A DNA stretch of 64,000 nt. Source: Opitutaceae bacterium. Lineage in GTDB: Bacteria > Verrucomicrobiota > Verrucomicrobiia > Opitutales > Opitutaceae. The position numbers and the translations under genes are program-made. Below, piece after piece: positions 19,399 to 26,510 of this stretch (position 1 is its first letter; each line of letters begins with the position of its first letter). The notes beneath the pieces are model-generated. The model did no database searches. It saw nothing but the letters and a program-made list of their open reading frames with translations, and was not told the DNA's origin. The stretch lies in assembly GCA_016715765.1 (NCBI GenBank), contig JADJZJ010000002.1, positions 124,001-188,000 of the forward strand, in the 5' to 3' direction.

Positions 19399-20229
19399 AT
19401 GGTAATCGATACTTCCCCGATCGCAGACGCCAAGGTGGCGGCGCTGGCCGGCCAATTTTCCCGCGATGGCTTTGCCCTCGCCCGCGGGCTGTTTTCCCCC
19501 GCCGAGGTGGAGGAGATCCGCGCCCTTTTTGCCAAAATGCACGCGGAGGGTGTCCCGGGTCATTATGAGCCCTCGAAGCCGCATGACGGCGTCGAGAACC
19601 CCAATGATCCGCTCTACCAGTACCCGCGCGTCATGATGCCGCACCGCTTCAACGCCCGCGCCAAGCAGTTCATGCTGCACCAGGGTGTGGCGGCGCACCT
19701 GCGCGCCTTCTTCGGCCTGGAACCCGTGGCCACGCAGAGCATGTTTTACTTCAAGCCGCCGGGTGCGCGCGGCCAGGCGCTGCACCAGGACCAGTTTTAT
19801 CTCCTCGTCGAACCGGGCACCTGCATCGCGGCCTGGACCGCGATCGATGACTGTGATGCCGAAAACGGCGCCATGTACATCGTGCCGAAGACGAACGACG
19901 CCCCGATCGTCTGCCCCGATACGGCCGACCGCGGTGAAAGCTACACGTCGCATTTCGTGCCGGTGCCGAAGGGCCTGAAGCCGCAGCTGGTCGAGATGAA
20001 GGCCGGCGACACGCTCTTCTTCAACGGCAGCCTGATCCACGGTTCCGGACCCAACCGGTCCAAGACGCGCTTCCGCCGTTCCTTCATCTGCCATTATGCC
20101 GGTGGCGATGTCCGCAAGATTTCCGGCGGCTACCATCCGCTCACCCGCCTGGATGGCACGACCTACGAAGTCACGCCGCAAACTTCGGGTGGCCCCTGTG
20201 GCGAAGGCTGGAAGGGTTCGCTCCACTGA
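19399..20229 (+). CDS. phytanoyl-CoA dioxygenase (PhyH) family protein
   Basis: A 276-residue Fe(II)/2-oxoglutarate-dependent oxygenase. The iron ligands appear as the HxD pair in GARGQALHQDQFYLL and the distal His in FFNGSLIHGSGPNRS, followed by the Arg of RSKTRFRRSF that should hold 2-oxoglutarate. It is cytoplasmic with no signal. The family hydroxylates very varied small molecules (phytanoyl-CoA, ectoine, halogenated products), so the substrate is open. It has a strong terminator, and a divergent AraC regulator with a sugar-type sensor domain, which hints that the substrate may be carbohydrate-linked (inference). Confidence 0.9.
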   Translation: MVIDTSPIADAKVAALAGQFSRDGFALARGLFSPAEVEEIRALFAKMHAEGVPGHYEPSKPHDGVENPNDPLYQYPRVMMPHRFNARAKQFMLHQGVAAHLRAFFGLEPVATQSMFYFKPPGARGQALHQDQFYLLVEPGTCIAAWTAIDDCDAENGAMYIVPKTNDAPIVCPDTADRGESYTSHFVPVPKGLKPQLVEMKAGDTLFFNGSLIHGSGPNRSKTRFRRSFICHYAGGDVRKISGGYHPLTRLDGTTYEVTPQTSGGPCGEGWKGSLH

Positions 20230-20260
20230 GCAACCGAGGCCTTCTTCCCACCATCACCCA

Positions 20261-20290
20261 AAACCGGCGGCACACACCGCCGGTTTTTTT
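20261..20290 (+). terminator. intrinsic terminator of the PhyH gene
   Basis: A perfect 10-bp stem (20261-20270 with 20277-20286, loop CACACA) running into seven T (20284-20290). Confidence 0.9.
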
Positions 20291-20349
20291 GTGCCCGGTG
20301 GGTACGGCGCCCGGTCGTATTGGAAGGGACGCTGCTGGCAGGCGAAAGA

Positions 20350-20376
20350 TTGCGACCGAGGGCGGTCGCGCTCCCA
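20350..20376 (-). repeat. 27-base dispersed repeat, copy 1 (GCGACCGAGGGCGGTCGC core)
   Basis: Part of the 197-base gap between the PhyH gene and the Rieske gene. The reverse complement of these 27 bases recurs exactly at 25388 and 45971, and this orientation recurs with one change at 46080. The core GCGACCGAGGGCGGTCGC is itself an imperfect palindrome. Confidence 0.85.
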
Positions 20377-20426
20377 AGCAAACCTTCGCCAGCAAGCAGG
20401 CTCCTGCCTCGGAGCTCCCGGGCCTG

Positions 20427-20735
20427 TTACACCTCAACCTCGATCTGATTCCCGCTCACGAACACCGGGAATCGCCGCACCGGGTCCATGTTCTTCGGGC
20501 AGACGGCCGCACCGGTGCTGACATCAAAGGCGATCGCATGCAGCGGGCATGTCAGCGTGGTGCCCTTCAACGGTCCGGCGGCCAGCGAGGCGCCGGCGTG
20601 CGGGCAGACATCGTCGATGGCGTGGATCTGGCCGTCCACATTGCACAGGGCGATGCGTTCGGTGCCGACTCTGAAGGCTTTCTTGGCGCCGGGTGGCAGG
20701 GCATCGAGGGTGGTGACGGAGTGGCGTTGGGGCAT
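20427..20735 (-). CDS. Rieske-type [2Fe-2S] ferredoxin
   Basis: A 102-residue soluble Rieske protein. The cluster ligands are C44-x-H46 in CPHAG and C63-x2-H66 in CPLHAIAF, spaced as in the ferredoxin components of aromatic-ring dioxygenases and small-subunit nitrite reductases. It should be an electron carrier in the cytoplasm. It lies 38 bases downstream of an aldose-epimerase gene on the same strand; no partner oxygenase or reductase is next to it. The nearby PhyH protein takes electrons from 2-oxoglutarate, so it is not an evident partner. Confidence 0.92.
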   Translation of the reverse strand: MPQRHSVTTLDALPPGAKKAFRVGTERIALCNVDGQIHAIDDVCPHAGASLAAGPLKGTTLTCPLHAIAFDVSTGAAVCPKNMDPVRRFPVFVSGNQIEVEV

Positions 20736-20773
20736 GGTGAGGGTGGGTTCGAAACCAGGGGAGCGCCGCAGGC

Positions 20774-21694
20774 TTACTTGATGCCGATCGAAACCGTGAA
20801 GGTCTGGGTCAGGCCGGGAGGCACGAAATGCAGGCCGGTCCTGTGCTCCGGTGCATTCGGCGGACCCATCCACGGTTCGACACAGTAGTACGGGGCGGTC
20901 GCGGATTCGCTCCACGTGACGAAGGTCGCATCGGGCGCGGGTATTTTCTCGGTGCCGATTTTCATGACCACATCGCCGGCATGGCCGCGCTCGCCGAAGA
21001 TCACCGTGTTGTCCTTCAGGCCCAGATGGATGGCGTCGATGAGCTCGGGGTGGTCGAGATGCTCGATCTCCTTGAGGGTGGGGCCGGGGATCAGCCGGCC
21101 CGTCGCATCCTGGCGCACCCGGCGCGTGGCGGGAATGCGGATGGAGTAGTCGCTGCGGCTGAGGCCTTCCGACCAGGGGACGGTGAAGTAGAAATGATGC
21201 CCCGCGCTCCACGGCAGCGGCGCGGTGCCGCGATTGAACAGGGTGAATTCGCACACGAGCCCCAGCGGCTCGAAGCGGTAGCGCACGGTGAATTCGTAAT
21301 CGTACGGATAGCAGGCGCGGGCCTCGTCATTCGGGAGATAGAGCGCCGTGAAGCCGGTGGGATCGCAATGCGTCACGCGAAAGTCCCCCTGCCGCGCGAG
21401 CCCGTGCATGGGCATCACGCGCCGCACGCCATCCGCGGCCTTCCAAAAGTGGATGTCGCCCTGGTCGAAGACCCGCGCGTTGAAAGGAAACAGGATCGGG
21501 TTGCCGCCCCTGACCCGGTGGAAATCGTCGAGGCTGTTCAACTCGGGCCAGTAGAGCACGTCGCGGACCGAGCCGTCGCCGAGCGTGACGTTCCAGTTCA
21601 TCAGGCGGGCGCCTTTTTCGGGCCACGCCAGAAAGGTGGATTGTCCGACGCGCCAGCGTGTGAGGTTTGCTCCGAGATAGGGAACCTTTTCCAT
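20774..21694 (-). CDS. aldose 1-epimerase family protein (galactose mutarotase-like)
   Basis: A 306-residue protein of the galactose mutarotase-like beta-sandwich fold. Diagnostic stretches include GGNPILFPFNARV, the catalytic-type His in MPMHGLAR, a second His in SAGHHFYFTVP, and a late CVEPWMG. It would interconvert sugar anomers or act on a phosphorylated hexose, like YeaD. The start MEKVPYLG is chosen over an upstream ATG. It faces the nfeD operon across 119 bases and is followed by the Rieske gene. Confidence 0.85.
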   Translation of the reverse strand: MEKVPYLGANLTRWRVGQSTFLAWPEKGARLMNWNVTLGDGSVRDVLYWPELNSLDDFHRVRGGNPILFPFNARVFDQGDIHFWKAADGVRRVMPMHGLARQGDFRVTHCDPTGFTALYLPNDEARACYPYDYEFTVRYRFEPLGLVCEFTLFNRGTAPLPWSAGHHFYFTVPWSEGLSRSDYSIRIPATRRVRQDATGRLIPGPTLKEIEHLDHPELIDAIHLGLKDNTVIFGERGHAGDVVMKIGTEKIPAPDATFVTWSESATAPYYCVEPWMGPPNAPEHRTGLHFVPPGLTQTFTVSIGIK

Positions 21695-21813
21695 GCCTGC
21701 CGTGAAATCAGTCCCGTGCGCGCCGTGCAACGGGTTTCTGGAAAGGCCCCCCGGAATTCCAGCACAGCGACGCTTGCACGTTGCCGCCGGGGTCCTAAGC
21801 TACTCCTTCCACC

Positions 21814-23244
21814 ATGGTCCGTATCCTCTGCACCTTTCTGCTGGCACTCCTTACGGCCGGCATGTTGCGTGCGGCCGATCCGGTGCCGGCCGCGGCCCCG
21901 GCCGCCAAGTCCGCCGATCCCGTTGCCCGCAAGCAGGTGGTGGTGATCCCGATCCGGGAGCAGATCGCCAAACCCATCCTCTATATCCTGCGTCGCGGCC
22001 TGAAGGAGGCGATCGAGCAGAAGGCCGACCTGGTGGTGCTCGACATGAAGACCCCCGGCGGCGCGCTGGATGTGACTTTCGAGATCATGGAGGCGCTGGA
22101 CAAGTTTCCCGGCCAGACGATCACCTACGTGAACACCGAGGCCATCTCCGCCGGCGCCTTCATCTCCGCCATCACGGACGAAATCTATTTCACGCCCGAC
22201 GGCATCATCGGCGCCGCCGCCCCGGTGCTGGCCACCGGCGGCGAGATCGACAAGTCGATGAAGATGAAAATCGTCAGCTACCTGAAGGCCCGGGTGCGCG
22301 CGATTTCGGAGGGCAAGGGCTACCGCGGCCAGGTCATCTCCGCGATGATCGACGAGGACTACGAACTGAAGATCGGCGACACGGTCATCAAGGCGAAGGG
22401 CGAACTGCTCTCCCTGACCGCGAGCGAGGCCAGCAAGACCTACGGTGATCCGGCGCAGCCGCTGCTGGCCGCGGGCATCGCCAAGGACATGACGGAGCTG
22501 CTCACGGCGAAGTTCGGCGCGGACGGCTTCACGGTCAAATCCCTCGAGGTCACCTGGTCCGAGCAACTCGCCGTCTGGCTCAACGCCATCTCCCCGATCC
22601 TCCTCGGGCTCGGCCTGCTGGCGCTCTTCATTGAGTTCAAGACCCCCGGATTCGGCATCTTTGGCATCTCCGGCATCATTCTCCTCACCGTTGTTTTCCT
22701 GGGCAACTTTGTCGCCGGCTTCTCCGGCCACGAGCCCATGCTGGTATTCGCCCTCGGCGTGCTGTTCGTGGCGATCGAGATCTTCTTCCTGCCCGGCACG
22801 GTGGTCATGGCGCTGATCGGCATCATGCTCATGCTCGGCTCGCTGCTCTGGTCGATGGCGGACATCTGGCCGAATGAGCCCCTGGAGTTTTCGGGCGACC
22901 TCCTGCTGGTGCCCGCCCAGAACCTCCTCCTCGGGCTGGCCTTTGCCGTGGCCTTGTTCGTCATTGTCGCGCGCTTCCTGCCCAAGGGCTGGATCTGGAA
23001 CCGTCTCGCCGTCGGCGGGGCCGTGCAGGGTTCCGGCGTGGCCCCCGCGGTGGTGCAGGAATTGCAGTCGCTGGTCGGCCGCGAGGGTGTGGCCGCCACG
23101 AGCCTCTTTCCCAGCGGCCAGGTTGAAATCGACGGGCGGCGACTCGAGGCCCGCCTGGAGGTCGGCTTCGCCGAGGCCGGATCGCGCGTGCGCGTCGTCC
23201 GGCACACGGAGTTCAATCTCACCGTGGAGGTGATCAAACCATGA
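21814..23244 (+). CDS. nfeD: NfeD-family membrane-bound serine protease (ClpP-class domain plus NfeD)
   Basis: A 476-residue protein with a signal peptide (about 1-20), a ClpP/SppA-like serine protease domain (about 45-260) and four to five membrane helices (about 255-390), ending in a soluble OB-fold NfeD domain. The likely nucleophile Ser lies in NTEAISAGAFISA and the general-base Lys in the KSMKMKIVSY stretch, as in the archaeal STOPP protease PH1510. It cleaves hydrophobic segments of membrane-associated partners. It overlaps the next gene by 4 bases, and the flotillin FloA gene follows, the standard NfeD-flotillin partnership. Confidence 0.9.
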   Translation: MVRILCTFLLALLTAGMLRAADPVPAAAPAAKSADPVARKQVVVIPIREQIAKPILYILRRGLKEAIEQKADLVVLDMKTPGGALDVTFEIMEALDKFPGQTITYVNTEAISAGAFISAITDEIYFTPDGIIGAAAPVLATGGEIDKSMKMKIVSYLKARVRAISEGKGYRGQVISAMIDEDYELKIGDTVIKAKGELLSLTASEASKTYGDPAQPLLAAGIAKDMTELLTAKFGADGFTVKSLEVTWSEQLAVWLNAISPILLGLGLLALFIEFKTPGFGIFGISGIILLTVVFLGNFVAGFSGHEPMLVFALGVLFVAIEIFFLPGTVVMALIGIMLMLGSLLWSMADIWPNEPLEFSGDLLLVPAQNLLLGLAFAVALFVIVARFLPKGWIWNRLAVGGAVQGSGVAPAVVQELQSLVGREGVAATSLFPSGQVEIDGRRLEARLEVGFAEAGSRVRVVRHTEFNLTVEVIKP

Positions 23245-23720
23245 CGACCGTCTTCCTGCTTTTCCTTGTCGGCATCGTGCTCGTGGCGGTCGAGATCCTC
23301 GTCCCCGGCGGTCTGCTGGGCCTGGTGGGCGGCCTCTGCCTGCTGGCCGGCGTGGTGGCCTCCTTCACCCAATTCGGCACCGGCGGCGGCGTGGTCGCGA
23401 CCGTCCTGGCATTCCTCATCGGTGCCGTGACGGTCTACCTCGAGTTCGTCATCCTGCCGAAGTCCAAGCTCGCGAGGAAATTCACGATGGCCGAGACCGT
23501 CAACGGCCGCAGCCAGCCCGTCGTGGCCGACCACGCGGCGGTGGTCGGCCGCGAGGTGGTGGCCGTCACGAAGCTCGCCCCCAGCGGCGTCGTCACCCTG
23601 GATGGCCGGCGCTATGAGGCCTACAGCCAGTCGGGTCTCACCGAGGTCGGCGCCCGCCTGAAGGTCGTCGACACCGACAATTTTCGTTTAGTTGTAACAC
23701 AAATCAAAGAAACCTCATGA
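23241..23720 (+). CDS. short NfeD-like membrane protein
   Basis: A 159-residue protein with two to three hydrophobic helices (about 3-22, 24-45 and 50-72) and a C-terminal OB-fold-like domain (LDGRRYEAYSQSGLTEVGAR) similar to the end of the preceding long NfeD. It is the short, protease-less NfeD form (NfeD1b) that binds flotillin. Four-base overlaps with both neighbours show tight coupling in the nfeD-nfeD-floA operon. Confidence 0.88.
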   Translation: MTTVFLLFLVGIVLVAVEILVPGGLLGLVGGLCLLAGVVASFTQFGTGGGVVATVLAFLIGAVTVYLEFVILPKSKLARKFTMAETVNGRSQPVVADHAAVVGREVVAVTKLAPSGVVTLDGRRYEAYSQSGLTEVGARLKVVDTDNFRLVVTQIKETS

Positions 23721-24718
23721 ACCTGACCCTCATTGCCTTGGTAGTAGCCGCCATCGTCATCCTGGTGATTGGCGCCATCGTTTTCAGTCTGATCGGAGCC
23801 TGGGTGAAGGCGCTCTTCAACGGTGCGTCCGTCTCCATGTCCAAGCTCGTGGCGCTGAAGCTCGCGAGCATTCCCTATGGGCTGATCGTCGACGCCCGCA
23901 TCACCGCGGTCCGCGCCGGCATCGATGTCTCGGCCGACCAGATCGCCTCGCATTTCCAGGCCGGCGGCAACGTGGTCCCCACGGTGCAGGCCCTCATCGC
24001 CGCGCAGAAGGCCGGCATCAACCTGCCCTGGGACCGCGCCTGCGCCATTGACCTCGCCACGAAGGGCTCCGGCAAGAGCGTCGTCGAGGCCGTGCGCACC
24101 TCCGTCGATCCGAAGGTCATCGACTGCCCCAATCCCGAAGGCGGCCGCACCACCATCGACGGCGTGGCCAAGGACGGCATCCAGGTGAAGGTGAAGGCCC
24201 GCGTCACCGTCCGCACCAACCTCGACCGCTTCGTCGGCGGCGCCACCGAGGAGACCATCATCGCCCGCGTCGGCGAGGGCATCGTCACCACCATCGGCTC
24301 CGCCGAGAGCTACAAGTCCGTGCTCGAGTCCCCGGACAGCATTTCCAAGACCGTGCTCGCCCGCGGCCTCGATGTCGGCTCGGCGTTTGAAATCCTTTCG
24401 ATCGACATCGCCGACGTGGACGTCGGTGAGAACGTCGGCGCCAAGCTCCAGGAAGCGCAGGCCGAGGCGAACAAGAACATGGCGCAGGCCCAGGCGGAAA
24501 TCCGCCGTGCCGCCGCCGTCGCGCTCGAGCAGGAAATGAAGGCCCGCGTGCAGGAGATGCAGGCGAAGGTCGTCGAGGCGCAGTCGCAGGTGCCGCTCGC
24601 CATGGCCGAGGCCTTCCGCAGCGGCCGGCTGGGCGTCATGGATTACTTCCGCATGGAGAACGTGCAGGCCGACACCGGCATGCGCAAATCCATCGGCGAA
24701 CCCGACGCGAAGAAGTAA
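23717..24718 (+). CDS. floA: flotillin-like protein FloA (UPF0365)
   Basis: A 333-residue flotillin-like scaffold of functional membrane microdomains. An N-terminal membrane hairpin (about 3-32) is followed by an SPFH/PHB-type domain (KLASIPYGLIVDARI, KVKARVTVRTNLDRFVGG). Then comes a helical Ala/Glu-rich region (EAQAEANKNMAQAQAEIR) that forms oligomers. Length and sequence match bacterial FloA. It sits after two nfeD genes with a 4-base overlap, as in many genomes. Confidence 0.95.
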   Translation: MNLTLIALVVAAIVILVIGAIVFSLIGAWVKALFNGASVSMSKLVALKLASIPYGLIVDARITAVRAGIDVSADQIASHFQAGGNVVPTVQALIAAQKAGINLPWDRACAIDLATKGSGKSVVEAVRTSVDPKVIDCPNPEGGRTTIDGVAKDGIQVKVKARVTVRTNLDRFVGGATEETIIARVGEGIVTTIGSAESYKSVLESPDSISKTVLARGLDVGSAFEILSIDIADVDVGENVGAKLQEAQAEANKNMAQAQAEIRRAAAVALEQEMKARVQEMQAKVVEAQSQVPLAMAEAFRSGRLGVMDYFRMENVQADTGMRKSIGEPDAKK

Positions 24719-24733
24719 GCGCGGTCCCTCCCC

Positions 24734-25336
24734 ATGGAATGGATCCTTGATCATCTGCAGATCGTCATCGCGGTCGCCGCGGCGATTGCCTACTGGCTCA
24801 ACCAGCGACGGCAGGGCCATGCGGACGACAGCGGTGACATGCCGACCGAAATGCCGCCGCGGGATTTCAACGCTGATCCGGAGGAGGAGCAGCGCACCCG
24901 CCGGATTCAGGAGGAGATCCGCCGCAAGATCGCCGAGCGCGCCGCCGGCGGTCCCATCAACGTGCCGCGGCCCGCGGCCGAGCCCCCGCCATTGTTCCGT
25001 ACCGAGTCGCCGGCGCCGCGGCCCGTGGCCACCCCGCTGCCCCAGCGCGAATTCACCCGTGAAGCCGTGCCTTCGCCGGTGATGGCGCGGCCGACATCTC
25101 AGGAGAACGCCGGGGCGATCCTTGAGCGGCAGCATGAACTGGCCGAGCAGCTGGAGGCGCTGGCCTCGTCGCGACGCATCGTCGAGCGCAAGGCGGCGGC
25201 GATCGTCGCCCACGCCAAGGCCCAGGAGCCTTCGCCCATTCGCGGCGAGCTGATGCATGAGCTCCGCGGCGCCCGCAATCTGCGCCGCGCCATGGTGCTC
25301 CGCGAAATCCTCGGCCCGCCGGTGGGGCTGCGGTGA
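24734..25336 (+). CDS. unknown membrane-anchored protein, fourth gene of the floA operon
   Basis: A 200-residue protein with one N-terminal membrane helix (about 5-22), then a charged, Pro-rich, probably disordered middle (PRPAAEPPPLFRTES) and a helical C-terminal part (LAEQLEALASSRRIVERKA, ELRGARNLRRAMVLREIL). The C-terminal helices with a final REILGPP are typical of unannotated proteins in verrucomicrobial flotillin operons, as far as I recall. It starts 15 bases after floA. The topology suggests an adaptor at FloA microdomains (inference). It ends before a weak terminator. Confidence 0.7.
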   Translation: MEWILDHLQIVIAVAAAIAYWLNQRRQGHADDSGDMPTEMPPRDFNADPEEEQRTRRIQEEIRRKIAERAAGGPINVPRPAAEPPPLFRTESPAPRPVATPLPQREFTREAVPSPVMARPTSQENAGAILERQHELAEQLEALASSRRIVERKAAAIVAHAKAQEPSPIRGELMHELRGARNLRRAMVLREILGPPVGLR

Positions 25337-25351
25337 GTGCTTGAAGACACC

Positions 25352-25387
25352 AAGGGCCGCATCCGGAAGGGGCGGCCCTTGTTCATT
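25352..25387 (+). terminator. probable terminator of the nfeD-floA operon
   Basis: A 9-bp stem (25352-25360 with 25372-25380) with an 11-base loop, followed by GTTCATTT. The T-run is interrupted, so this is weaker than the other terminators in the window. Confidence 0.45.
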
Positions 25388-25414
25388 TGGGAGCGCGACC
25401 GCCCTCGGTCGCAA
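25388..25414 (+). repeat. 27-base dispersed repeat, copy 2
   Basis: Exact reverse complement of the copy at 20350-20376 and identical to the copy at 45971-45997. It stands right after the floA operon terminator. Confidence 0.85.
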
Positions 25415-25479
25415 TGTTGTGAACAGAATGGTCGTTACGCATCCGACAATGGGTACGTCCTCAAAATAGACGGCCTTTC

Positions 25480-25541
25480 TGTAGGAGCGGCTTTATGCCG
25501 CGATCGTGAGCGCAGCATCGCGGCATAAAGCCGCTCCTACA
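25480..25541. repeat. long perfect palindrome (25-bp stem, 12-base loop)
   Basis: A 25-base arm starting TGTAGGAGCGGCTTTATG pairs without mismatch with 25517-25541, around a 12-base loop. Very similar TGTAGGAGCGGCTT elements are known as intergenic REP-like repeats in Pseudomonas and other bacteria. It has no T-run, so it is not an ordinary terminator. Confidence 0.85.
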
Positions 25542-25572
25542 GTCGGGCATCGTTGTTCCAGTCCGGCAAAAA

Positions 25573-25598
25573 GGCGGGGATCGGAATCCCCGCCCTAC
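25573..25598. repeat. short palindrome related to the element inside the U32 gene
   Basis: A 9-bp stem (25573-25581 with 25586-25594, loop CGGA), ending CCCCGCCCTACA, the same end as the palindrome at 9297-9400. It lies between the floA operon and the converging RodZ-like gene. Confidence 0.7.
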
Positions 25599-25627
25599 AA
25601 AACAAAAGGCAAAAGCTAATCCGCGCC

Positions 25628-26437
25628 TCAGTTGATCTTGGCGCGGTCGTAGCCCTCGAACGGCATCGGGTAGCGCTTGCCGTTGATCTCGATCTCGAGG
25701 TTCTTGCCGGCGCTGGCGGTGATGTAGATCGCGCCGCGCTTCGGCACGACCTGGGTCTGGCCGCGGGACAGCGTGCCTTGGAAGAGTTCCCGGTTGTCCG
25801 AGTCCTGCACGACCTTCACGCGCACGGTGTCGAGCGCGATGAGCGTGACGGAGGAGTCGGTCGACATCTGCACCGGTCCCTGCGTCGTGGCGGGAGCGGC
25901 CGACCGGTTGGTCACGGGCGTGGGATCGCTGATGATGGCCTTGATCACCCAGATCACGAGCACCAGCACCACGATCACGATGAGGGCGATGCCGCCGCGG
26001 AAGATCAGCTGGGGCGGGATCGCGGGGCCGGCCGGCAGGCTGCTGCCGCTGCGGCCGAGGCCGGCGGCGCGATGGGTCTTGTCAACGGCGCCGGCGGGTT
26101 CCTCGACGGGCATCGCCTTCTCCGCGTTGCGCTCGTCGGCCGAGGCGATGGACACTTCCATGCGGCCGTAGATTTCACGGCTCGGCTGGCGGACCTTCGC
26201 CTCGCTGCGGCCGAGGGCGGCGTAGTCGTTGATGATCTTGTCCGCCGGCAGCTTCAGGAAGTTGGCGTAATTGCGCAGAAATCCCCGCACATAGATCTCG
26301 GCGAGATTGAGGTCGAACTGGTTGCTCTCGAACTTGTGGAGATAGTCGCTCCGGATCTTGGTCGCTTCGGCCGCTTCGCGGATGGAGATGCCTTTGCGTT
26401 TCCGGGCTTCCTCTAGGCGTTCGCCGATGTTCTGCAT
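25628..26437 (-). CDS. RodZ-like cell-shape protein (HTH_25 + TM + DUF4115)
   Basis: A 269-residue bitopic membrane protein. An N-terminal Xre-type helix-turn-helix (about 1-70, IGERLEEARKRKGISIREAA, YVRGFLRNYANFLKL) matches the RodZ MreB-binding domain. A membrane helix lies at about 140-165, and the C-terminal domain (EINGKRYPMPFEGYDRAKIN at the end) fits DUF4115. RodZ links the MreB cytoskeleton to the envelope. It lies 73 bases downstream of ftsK on the same strand; both are morphogenesis genes. Confidence 0.85.
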   Translation of the reverse strand: MQNIGERLEEARKRKGISIREAAEATKIRSDYLHKFESNQFDLNLAEIYVRGFLRNYANFLKLPADKIINDYAALGRSEAKVRQPSREIYGRMEVSIASADERNAEKAMPVEEPAGAVDKTHRAAGLGRSGSSLPAGPAIPPQLIFRGGIALIVIVVLVLVIWVIKAIISDPTPVTNRSAAPATTQGPVQMSTDSSVTLIALDTVRVKVVQDSDNRELFQGTLSRGQTQVVPKRGAIYITASAGKNLEIEINGKRYPMPFEGYDRAKIN

Positions 26438-26510
26438 GGGGTTATCAGTTAGGGATTTTGCCGGGCAGGGAAAGAGTGAAATGCCGGGAAAGTGGGGTGG
26501 CGGACGGGTC

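Noticed and set aside
25480..25541. Long palindrome considered as a terminator
   Set aside because: No T-run on either side; likeness to dispersed REP elements explains it better.
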